This document shows positions 1 to 5,990 of a stretch of 23,824 nucleotides of DNA, one piece after another. The stretch lies in the NCBI GenBank assembly GCA_031272415.1, contig JAISTU010000120.1:1-23824 (forward strand), in the 5' to 3' direction. The translations under genes were made by a program, and so were the position numbers. Under the pieces are notes generated by a model that ran no database searches, was not told the DNA's origin, and saw nothing but the letters and a program-made list of their open reading frames with translations. Position 1 is the stretch's first letter. Each line of letters begins with the position of its first letter. This stretch comes from Bacteroidales bacterium (GTDB lineage: Bacteria; Bacteroidota; Bacteroidia; Bacteroidales; WCHB1-69).

Positions 1-62
1 TCCCACAAGGGATGTATTTTATCAAAATCGGTAATTGGAGAGGGAAATTTGTAGTTAATTAA
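1..62 (+). CDS. C-terminal end of a secreted protein with a type IX sorting-like tail (partial)
   Basis: Only the last 19 codons are inside the window, ending at TAA 60-62. Read in frame 3 they give PQGMYFIKIGNWRGKFVVN. The pattern G-M/I-Y-F-I/V-K-I/V-G followed by K-F/V-V-V and a stop matches the end of the Bacteroidota type IX secretion C-terminal domain, which directs a protein across the outer membrane and is then cleaved by the Por sortase. The domain body lies upstream of the window, so cargo identity is unknown. The other two frames stop within the same stretch without such a pattern. A strong hairpin plus T-run follows 29 bases later. Confidence 0.6.
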   Translation, partial: PQGMYFIKIGNWRGKFVVN

Positions 63-90
63 AATTAAAAATACAAAATAATGTTAATGT

Positions 91-119
91 AGAGACGTGG
101 CATGCCACGTCTCTTTTTG
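91..119 (+). terminator. Perfect 24-base palindrome followed by T-run
   Basis: AGAGACGTGGCA is followed directly by its exact reverse complement (91-114), then TTTTT. As RNA this is a strong hairpin with a U-run 29 bases after the upstream stop codon, so it can end transcription of the secreted-protein gene. The same palindrome recurs at 294-317 and 545-568 without a T-run, so it is a dispersed repeat that also serves as a terminator here. Confidence 0.6.
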
Positions 120-158
120 CATTGTCTTTTATTCCAGAGTGTAGAGTGTAGAGTGTAG

Positions 159-178
159 AGACGTAGCGTGCTACGTCT
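159..178. repeat. Palindrome, variant B
   Basis: AGACGTAGC, a GT spacer, then GCTACGTCT: a perfect 9-bp inverted repeat. It resembles the GGCATGCC-centred palindrome at 91-114 but has GTAGC arms, as if the arms changed together to keep pairing. It directly follows the AGAGTGT array. Confidence 0.7.
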
Positions 179-249
179 TTACTTGTGTAGTCTGAACCGC
201 TGATTTTCGTATGATTGATGTGATTATTATGATTTTAGATAATCACACA

Positions 250-376
250 AATCATTAAAATCATTCAAAATCAAAGTTCAGACGAGGGAAGGTAGAGACG
301 TGGCATGCCACGTCTCTACAATCATAAAAGAATCTTGCTAATCCTGTAAATCTTGTGAAAATCGTGGTTCAGACAA
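250..376. repeat. Long direct repeat, copy 1
   Basis: About 125 bases that recur at 498-627 with scattered mismatches and small gaps. The unit reads: AATCATT-rich start, GTTCAGAC, the GGCATGCC palindrome (294-317), ACAATCATAAAAG, then CTTGCTAATCCTGTAAATCT and GTGGTTCAGAC. A reversed fragment of the right part lies just left, at 190-207 (GTCTGAACCGCTGATTTT). A further direct fragment lies at 8416-8460. Confidence 0.75.
294..317. repeat. Perfect palindrome, variant A
   Basis: Same 24-base inverted repeat as 91-114 (AGAGACGTGGCA and its complement), centred on GGCATGCC and flanked by GT and AC, which extend the symmetry. No T-run follows on either side. Confidence 0.75.
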
Positions 377-497
377 GAGAATTTTGTCCAATTTTAGAAC
401 GTTTTGGTGCGAAAATACAAAAATAAGGGCTATGGTGAGGGCGTTATTTTTTTGGCTACTAAGGGCGCTTTAATAAATAAGGGGTTTATAATTCGTG

Positions 498-628
498 AAA
501 TCAAAAAAATCATTCCAAATCACAGTTCAGACAAGGGGGAAGGTAGAGACGTGGCATGCCACGTCTGTACAATCATAAAAGCATCTTGCTAATCCTGTAA
601 ATCTTATGAAAATCGTGGTTCAGACAAA
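498..628. repeat. Long direct repeat, copy 2
   Basis: Second copy of the unit at 250-376, in the same orientation and order: AATCATTC, GTTCAGACAAG, palindrome (545-568), ACAATCATAAAAG, CTTGCTAATCCTGTAAATCT, GTGGTTCAGAC. The two copies are separated by the TTTTAGAAC core (386-426). Confidence 0.75.
545..568. repeat. Palindrome, variant A, one mismatch
   Basis: Same as 91-114 except for one base in the right arm (GTCTGT instead of GTCTCT), so the arms no longer pair fully at the base. Confidence 0.7.
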
Positions 629-716
629 TGCAAAAAAAAAAATAGAAAAATCTAAAATCTAAAATCTACACTCTACACTCTACACTCTCCACTCTAAAAA
701 AAACTCTACACTCTTT

Positions 717-1136
717 TTAACTTCTTCTGATTTTATGAATATCAGAAGAGTCCCAAGATTGAAAGAGTAAAATATCGTGTATGGTGCGAATAAGTAAAAT
801 AAATACCAATAAATCTCGCTCAGCAAACCACTTAATTGCAGGCTCTTCCTTGCGACAGGCAGCAGCAAAGAGAGAAAGAAAATTTAACTTGTATTTGAGT
901 AACCACTCTATGGCTAAAGGCTCATTATCAATGGCATTGCTCAAAACACCAAATTCAGGAAACCCATTATCAAACAGCCATTGCAAAGCCTCTGTGTCTG
1001 AATGAATTGCGTTACTCAATGCCGCCAATTCAGGAAAACCATTATTGACAAAAAAATCAATAAATACTCTTTTTCCTTTTAAACTTTCGTTGAATGCTAC
1101 CAACAATTTTACATCATAATCCGTCAGGCAGTGCAT
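717..1136 (-). CDS. Small helical-repeat (ankyrin-like) protein, function unknown
   Basis: About 139 residues. The protein is made of three to four units of 25-26 residues with a shared pattern, F-x-N-G-F-P-E-x-x-x-L-S-N-A-I-x-x-x-x-x-A-x-x-W-L; the first two units are very alike and the last two have diverged. This looks like stacked helix pairs, shorter than a 33-residue ankyrin unit. No signal peptide, membrane segment or catalytic motif is visible. I chose the ATG at 1136, which overlaps the end of the glycosyltransferase gene by 23 bases; a TTG at 1175 would add 13 residues. The overlap implies it is co-transcribed with, and translated after, the glycosyltransferase. Its stop codon abuts the CTACACT heptamer array. 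A role as protein-binding partner is possible but is inference only. Confidence 0.65.
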   Translation of the reverse strand: MHCLTDYDVKLLVAFNESLKGKRVFIDFFVNNGFPELAALSNAIHSDTEALQWLFDNGFPEFGVLSNAIDNEPLAIEWLLKYKLNFLSLFAAACRKEEPAIKWFAERDLLVFILLIRTIHDILLFQSWDSSDIHKIRRS

Positions 1137-1884
1137 ATTGATTTTGATTTTTGTATCTGTTGATGCCTTTGCCAAAAGTTCTCAATCGCAATTTTAATAC
1201 ACCAAAAATGGCTTCTTTAAAAATTCCTTTGCTCATTTTGGAAACGCCTTCGGTGCGGTCGGTAAAAATGATAGGAATTTCGGCTACTTTAAAGCCCAAT
1301 TTCCATGTAATAAATTTCATTTCAATTTGAAACCCGTAACCTATGTGTTTAATTGCATCAAAGTTAATGGTTTCCAATACTTTACGTTTATAACAAACAA
1401 ATCCTGCTGTGGTGTCTGTGTAGGGCAATCGCAATATTTTTCTTACATAATAAGAGCCAAAATATGAAATTAAGACCCTTGACATGGGCCAATAAACGAC
1501 ACTAATTCCTTTGCAATACCGCGACCCTATCACCAAATCGCAATTATCAGTTTTCGCTTTTTGATATAATTTTAGCAAATCATTAGGATTGTGTGAAAAA
1601 TCGGCATCCATTTCGCAAATATAGTCGTAATGATTTTCCAATGCCCATTTAAAACCATGAATATATGCCGTTCCAAGTCCTAATTTTCCTGTCCGTTCTT
1701 CAATAAAAAGTCGGCATGAAAACTCCTGCATCATATTTTTGACAATAGTGGCAGTCCCATCGGGCGACCCATCGTCAATAATCAGTATATCAAAGTTTTC
1801 AGGCAAAGAAAATACGGCTCGAATTATATTTTCTATATTTTCTTTTTCATTATACGTCGGTATGATAACAATTTTTTTATCCAT
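1114..1884 (-). CDS. Polyprenol-phosphate mannosyltransferase-like GT2 glycosyltransferase
   Basis: 256 residues, GT-A fold, family GT2 (DPM1 type). Such enzymes move mannose or another hexose from a nucleotide sugar to a lipid phosphate carrier on the inner face of the membrane. Visible motifs: IPTYNEKENI near the N terminus, DDGSPDGT (37-44, nucleotide-sugar binding), MDADFSH (92-98, the DxD-like metal site), GSRY (120-123), and RTEGVSKMS near 210-217, typical of the acceptor side. There is no C-terminal membrane domain, so it is the short soluble form. The ATG at 1884 lies 38 bases from a clear -7 promoter word. Neighbours (GT9 gene, flippase) point to cell-surface glycan assembly. The exact sugar and lipid are not decided by the sequence. 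Confidence 0.88.
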   Translation of the reverse strand: MDKKIVIIPTYNEKENIENIIRAVFSLPENFDILIIDDGSPDGTATIVKNMMQEFSCRLFIEERTGKLGLGTAYIHGFKWALENHYDYICEMDADFSHNPNDLLKLYQKAKTDNCDLVIGSRYCKGISVVYWPMSRVLISYFGSYYVRKILRLPYTDTTAGFVCYKRKVLETINFDAIKHIGYGFQIEMKFITWKLGFKVAEIPIIFTDRTEGVSKMSKGIFKEAIFGVLKLRLRTFGKGINRYKNQNQYALPDGL

Positions 1885-1920
1885 AAAACATTTTTCTCAC
1901 CTACTAAAAAATTACAATAT

Positions 1921-1933
1921 TGCAAAGATACAC
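1921..1933 (-). promoter_or_regulatory. Bacteroidetes -7 promoter word for the GT2 gene
   Basis: Minus-strand GTGTATCTTTGCA contains TATCTTTG, matching the Bacteroidetes TAnnTTTG -7 box. It lies 38 bases upstream of the ATG. No exact TTTG is seen at the usual -33 distance. Confidence 0.65.
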
Positions 1934-1942
1934 ATTTTTTTG

Positions 1943-1974
1943 AGTGGAGAGTTGAAAGTTAAAAGTGGGAAGTT
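1943..1974. repeat. Degenerate heptamer array
   Basis: AGTGGAG, AGTTGAA, AGTTAAA, AGTGGGA, AGTT: a run of 7-base units with drifting sequence, related in period and style to the AGAGTGT arrays. It overlaps the last codons and stop of the GT9 gene (stop 1959-1961). Confidence 0.5.
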
Positions 1975-3059
1975 ATTGACATCAGATATTGTTGAATTTG
2001 TTGGGGTGTTATGGATTGCATGCATTCACATTCTCTTGATTTTCTGCATTTTGAGCATTTTTTATCGAGGCAAAATATTTTTACTTTTTTGCCGATAGGT
2101 TGCCAACGTTGAGGATGAATGGGAGGCATGGGAGGAAAAATCCCCAAAGCATGTTTGCCCAAAATGCTTGCAATATGCAACGGACCTGTACTTGCCGCAA
2201 GCATGCCATCACATTTGGAAATAAATGTAATATATTGATTTAGAGTTAATTGTCCGCAAATATTATGCACATTAGGGAAAGAAGAAATTTTGGATAAAAG
2301 CGTTTTTTCCATTTGTTGAGCCTCTTCTTTTGTTCCACTGATGAATACATTGAAATCTGTAACCGGCAGTAATTCAATCAGTTGCAAATAATTTTCTAAC
2401 TTCCACTCTCTTGCACTGCCTTTGGATTTGGGATGCAAAATCAAATTGAATTTATCTTTGAGAAGTAAATTATCAACAGGAGTAGATATATCTAACAAAT
2501 TGATATTCAATAGATTATATATTTCATCGAGTGAGAGCGGAGAAGAGGAAAATGAAACACCTTTTTCTTTCTTGTGCAATTGAAATGGTTTAATTTGCAA
2601 TATTTTTTGTAACAATTGGAGGTTTAATTGACTTTCATGGAGAGAAGAATTTTTCCGAGAAATATTTACTAAAACATTGCAATTCAATAGATTATAGAGC
2701 CTATGAGAAGTTCCAATTCGATAGCGAATGCCTGCTTTTTTGGCTAAATGTACAATATTTTTGACCGGAAAAACATGCACAAAAACATCAATATGTTCAT
2801 TTTTAAGTGATTGTATTTGTTTTTCAAGTGGAAATTTTGATAAAGTGCTGTAATTGAGAAACTTATCTACATCTTTTGACTATTCCACCACTGCGGAGGT
2901 GTAATCTGTCCCCATAAAAAGCACTTTCGCATGAGGGTACGTTTTTTTTATCCAACCTGCTAACGGTAGCGTCAAAATAACGTCTCCTATGCCGTCAGTA
3001 CGACTGAACAATACAGTGAATTTATTTATATAACTATATGATTTTAAAGTATTTATCAT
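1959..3059 (-). pseudogene. GT9 (heptosyltransferase-type) glycosyltransferase broken by an in-frame TAG
   Basis: Reading from ATG 3059 gives a normal GT9 start, SRTDGIGDVILTLPLAGWIK, then at 2880-2882 an in-frame TAG after VVE, then SKDVDKFLNYS and the rest of the protein to 1959 in the same frame. Without the stop it would be 366 residues, a normal GT9 length. The downstream part (open from a GTG at 2780, 273 residues) keeps the C-terminal domain: LHPKSKGSAREWKLENY, FISGTKEEA, and CDGMLAASTGPLHIASILG, the nucleotide-sugar site. GT9 enzymes add heptose or similar sugars to LPS core. One base change explains the break. It is either a recent nonsense mutation or a sequence error; TAG is used as a normal stop elsewhere in the window, so recoding is unlikely. 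The last codons overlap a heptamer array. Confidence 0.8.
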
Positions 3060-3102
3060 CTTTCTGCTATCAAATTAAAAAAAATACAAATGAAAACTTT
3101 TT

Positions 3103-3115
3103 TGCAAAATTACAC
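3103..3115 (-). promoter_or_regulatory. Promoter -7 word for the GT9 gene
   Basis: Minus-strand GTGTAATTTTGCA is a close variant of the 13-base word found upstream of five other genes, containing TAATTTTG, which fits TAnnTTTG. It lies 45 bases before the GT9 ATG at 3059. Confidence 0.5.
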
Positions 3116-3207
3116 TTTTTTTTGACCTGCAATTTAGATGGCAATTTTTACAATAAAACCACAAAAAAAACGTTATTTAAATATGAGTATCTGTAAATCA
3201 AAATTTT

Positions 3208-4560
3208 ATGAAAGATAGCAGATGGGGGCAAAAAATTAAGCAAATGTACCTCCAATACATCAAAGGCAATGTTGTGGTGAGCCGTTTTGCCAAAGTGTTT
3301 AGCGTTGATGTCATTGTCAGAGGGGGGAATTTTATATTTATTCCTGTATTTTTGCACCTGATGAGTCAAAAAGAGATTGGTGTTTTTGATTATTTGTGGC
3401 AATTTGCGTACTCTATGGCGCCGATTTTGGGCTTAGGAATGTACGCAAGCATGATAAAAATGTATCATGATTACCCCGACCCAAAGGAAAAGGGAAAAAT
3501 GCTCTTCACTTTGCAGAGTATTATTGTTGTTTTTTTAGTGGTCTGTTTGGGGTTAATCTATTCATTTAGAGTGGATTATAAAATTTTTGATTTTTTGGTT
3601 TCCGAAAATATTGAATATGGTCGCTATCGGTGGTTTCTTTTGATTGCCATTGTTTGGTGGATATATAATGTTTTTTTGAGCCAATTTTTTGTAATTTCTG
3701 AAAATATACCCAAAATTCAGCGATATAATTTGGGACGTTTTATTGCCGTTAATGCAGTCGTTTTTGCAGCGTTATTCTTTTATTTACATGATAATCAAGT
3801 AGATAAAGTAGAAATTCGATTGGCAGGCACTTATGTTACAGAAATGTTGGTAATGTTGTATTTTTTGCGACATTTGGTCAAAAATATAACGTGGAAATTT
3901 GATAAAAAGATGTTTATCAGAGCATTAAAATTGTCCATTCCGACTGTTTTGAGTACAATTGCGGTATTTTTTCTTGATTTTTCGGATAAATTTTTTGTAC
4001 AAAAATACACAGGAATAGAATCTTTTGCAGTGTATAACAAGGCAGTACAATTTTCATTCATTTTGGCGGTAATTTTTGCCTCTATTTGGCAAATTTATCA
4101 ACCTTTTATGTTCAAAGAGCGTAATTTGCAAATATTGCAACGGAAAGTCAATCGATTGATGAAAATTATCACTGTTGCTTTTTTGGGCTTATCTGTTTGT
4201 ATATGGTTTGGAATTTGGATTTTGTTGCAATTTAATATCATTCCGCAAACGTATAATGAAAACAACGAATTGCTGAAAGTATTACCTATTACATTGTTAA
4301 TCAAGGTGTTATTGCCTCCTTTATTAGTATATCAATCATATATGCTTTATTTTGAAAAAACGTACATAATGTTAGTGTCATCTTTATTTTTTGGTGCATT
4401 GACCGTTGTTGCCAATTATTTTGCAGTACAGATATTCGGCTTTTACGGTTCAGCCGCTGTTTTATTGATTATCAACTTTTTATGGATGCTGTTTTATTAC
4501 TACCGCTCCCGTTTTTATATCCGGAATCGGCTAAAAATGCAAACTCAAACAGATGTTTAA
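3208..4560 (+). CDS. Wzx-type polysaccharide flippase (MOP/MATE superfamily)
   Basis: 450 residues, strongly hydrophobic, with about 12-14 predicted membrane helices spread over the whole length (for example FIFIPVFLHLM near 33-44, the IIVVFLVVCLGLIY region near 105, and the last helix VLLIINFLWMLFYYYR). Length and the early MSQKEIGVFDYL stretch fit O-antigen/teichoic-acid exporters of the RfbX/Wzx group, which flip undecaprenyl-linked oligosaccharides across the inner membrane. It is divergent from the broken GT9 gene across 148 bases. A weak promoter (GAGTATCTGTAAA, 3185-3197) resembles the window's -7 word. Which glycan it moves is not shown. Confidence 0.82.
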   Translation: MKDSRWGQKIKQMYLQYIKGNVVVSRFAKVFSVDVIVRGGNFIFIPVFLHLMSQKEIGVFDYLWQFAYSMAPILGLGMYASMIKMYHDYPDPKEKGKMLFTLQSIIVVFLVVCLGLIYSFRVDYKIFDFLVSENIEYGRYRWFLLIAIVWWIYNVFLSQFFVISENIPKIQRYNLGRFIAVNAVVFAALFFYLHDNQVDKVEIRLAGTYVTEMLVMLYFLRHLVKNITWKFDKKMFIRALKLSIPTVLSTIAVFFLDFSDKFFVQKYTGIESFAVYNKAVQFSFILAVIFASIWQIYQPFMFKERNLQILQRKVNRLMKIITVAFLGLSVCIWFGIWILLQFNIIPQTYNENNELLKVLPITLLIKVLLPPLLVYQSYMLYFEKTYIMLVSSLFFGALTVVANYFAVQIFGFYGSAAVLLIINFLWMLFYYYRSRFYIRNRLKMQTQTDV

Positions 4561-4585
4561 CTTATTGATTATCAATGATTTTAAG

Positions 4586-4821
4586 AAATACAAAATAATG
4601 TTAATGTAGAAACGTGGCATAACACGTCTTATCAGAGTGTAGATATTTGATTATCAATGTTTTAACATATATGGGCAAGGCATGCCTTACCCAAATTTTT
4701 TTTCCAATTTTAGAACGTTTTTACCCCAAAATGCAAAAAAAATCTACACATTCTAAAAAGAGACGCGATACGTCAGTCCCCACACTCTACACTCTACACG
4801 CTACACTCTACACTCTACTCT
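4586..4821. repeat. Composite repeat element, copy 2 (between convergent genes)
   Basis: Starts 25 bases after the flippase stop with the 35-base sequence shared with 69-103 (one mismatch), then a decayed GTGGCAT palindrome, AGAGTGTAGA (4634-4643), a different palindrome (4673-4692), the core CCAATTTTAGAACGTTTT (4704-4721) with ATGCAAAAAA, a decayed AGAGACG palindrome (4759-4775), and an inverted array of CTACACT units (4781-4820). It ends 11 bases before the btuG-like stop codon. It is a shorter version of copy 1 with the parts in the same order. No gene is seen. Confidence 0.7.
4673..4703 (+). terminator. Rho-independent terminator after the flippase gene
   Basis: GGGCAAGG-CATG-CCTTACCC forms an 8-bp stem with one mismatch, followed by AAA and eight T. 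This is a good plus-strand terminator although it lies about 110 bases after the flippase stop, inside the composite repeat. The GCATGC centre is shared with the 91-114 palindrome. Confidence 0.6.
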
Positions 4822-4831
4822 GCAGATTCAA

Positions 4832-5935
4832 CTAAAATTGTTTTGACAGCAAGATTGTATTTGGATTGATAGCCGTTGAGAACATCTTTTTTTGTTTGCC
4901 GTCTGCCCCGAATACATACACCTTGCCGTCAGAAGTATAATCAATGGCATCTGCGATGTATAAATCTTCTGTTAATTCATTGATAAAGAGTGCATAAGGA
5001 ACTTTAATTTCAGTTCCGTCCGTAATACAGTCGCCAATTTCTGTCAGTGAAGGCAAAGAAAAACTTTTGCAAACGGTTTGCCCCGAAAAGTAATCATATC
5101 CGAAAATATAGGCTTTTGAGGCGGCAATGCAAAATTTGGAGGCATTGTTGATAAGTGCTGAATTAACTACCACATCTGCTTGAGTATCAATTCTTTGCAA
5201 AGTAGGCATTACGTCGTTGTAATTTCCTTGCGAAAAAATGTACACATTGCCTAACTTATCGGCAGCCGCAAATCGGGGATTGATTGTGAGATTGATTTTC
5301 TTAATTTCCGACAAAGTGGCGAGGTCAAACACCGACACGGTGCTGTCGTAATTGGGGTAATTGAAACCGCCCGAATTGCAAACGTACAACTTGCCGGCGG
5401 TGGCACACAGTCCCTCCGGATTTTGTCCCGCTTGCACGCTTTTGTCAACTGTCAATGAGGCGGTATCAATTCTGCAAATAGTACCGTCATAGCAACTGAC
5501 ATACGCATTTGAGCCGTAAAAAGCAATGTGATTGGGTTGTTGCGGTCTGTTGTCGGCGTCAAAAAATGTTATGCCTTTTAGCGACACTCCTGTATGTAAA
5601 TCAATGATTTCCAATCTGTTAGAGTTATTAACCACAATATACAATTTGCTACCGTAAATCTGCATATCGGAGGCATTGTCTCCCAAACTTCTTTGGTTTT
5701 TTTCATTGAATACATCGTATGTAAGTGTCTCTGTATCAAAGTTATAGTAACTCAATGCAGAGTTATTTTGACTCATCAATCCTTCACACAACACCAAAAC
5801 ACCGTTGCCAAAAATGGTGTCCGTTTCTTTTTGCGGCGGTTTGCACGCATTCATACATAGGGCTAAACATACTATTGCCCCTAAAAACTTTCTTTTGTGG
5901 GTTGTCCTTGCAACCGATTTTAACTTTTTTGTCAT
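4832..5935 (-). CDS. btuG: BtuG-like surface beta-propeller lipoprotein (B12 binding, inferred)
   Basis: 367 residues. The N terminus has basic residues, a short hydrophobic stretch (FLGAIVCLALCMNA) and Cys31, so it is a probable lipoprotein. The body repeats beta-propeller blades in YncE/SMP-30 style: LYIVVNNSNRLEIID, AYVSCYDGTICRID, LYVCNSGGFN, DSTVSVFD, VYIFSQGN, AYIFGYD, LYIADAIDYTSDGKVYVF. In Bacteroides, BtuG is such a propeller; it sits on top of BtuB and captures cobalamin with very high affinity. Here the gene follows btuB by 55 bases behind one cobalamin riboswitch, which supports the same role. The identification rests on fold type plus context, not on binding residues. It ends with TAG at 4832-4834, in frame with another TAG shortly after. 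Confidence 0.72.
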   Translation of the reverse strand: MTKKLKSVARTTHKRKFLGAIVCLALCMNACKPPQKETDTIFGNGVLVLCEGLMSQNNSALSYYNFDTETLTYDVFNEKNQRSLGDNASDMQIYGSKLYIVVNNSNRLEIIDLHTGVSLKGITFFDADNRPQQPNHIAFYGSNAYVSCYDGTICRIDTASLTVDKSVQAGQNPEGLCATAGKLYVCNSGGFNYPNYDSTVSVFDLATLSEIKKINLTINPRFAAADKLGNVYIFSQGNYNDVMPTLQRIDTQADVVVNSALINNASKFCIAASKAYIFGYDYFSGQTVCKSFSLPSLTEIGDCITDGTEIKVPYALFINELTEDLYIADAIDYTSDGKVYVFGADGKQKKMFSTAINPNTILLSKQF

Positions 5936-5990
5936 ATTTTTAACGAATTTTTAATGAAATTTATTATATATTTTATTGATTTACAATGAT

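Larger units (their letters stand above)
69..716. repeat. Composite repeat element, copy 1 (between convergent genes)
   Basis: This is the largest of three related non-coding blocks. It begins with a 35-base sequence (69-103) that recurs at 4586-4620 with one mismatch. It then holds an outward AGAGTGT array (136-160), a core containing CCAATTTTAGAACGTTTT (388-405), and an inverted CTACACT array (665-715) that stops just before the stop codon of the next gene (717-719). It also contains palindromes and a long direct repeat listed separately. No plausible gene is seen inside; the open frame at 404-592 runs through repeats. The flanking genes converge on it, as with copies 2 and 3. Confidence 0.7.

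Noticed and set aside
404..592. Open frame of 62 codons in the left repeat region
   Set aside because: It runs through the direct repeat and palindrome, has no family likeness, and its sequence follows repeat copies rather than codon structure.
663..715. CRISPR array or VNTR locus from the repeated CTACACT units
   Set aside because: Units are 7 bases with no spacers of constant length and no cas genes; they are simple heptamer arrays.
69..716. Degraded insertion sequence
   Set aside because: No transposase fragment is visible in any frame, and no target-site duplication could be recognised; the block is built only of short repeats.
2880..2882. TAG recoded as a sense codon (two genes have in-frame TAG at 2880-2882 and 17672-17674)
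   Set aside because: TAG is a normal terminal stop for the btuG-like gene (4832-4834) and the DUF5362 gene (9075-9077), each followed closely by another stop. The R-M gene also has frameshifts, so decay or error explains the data better.
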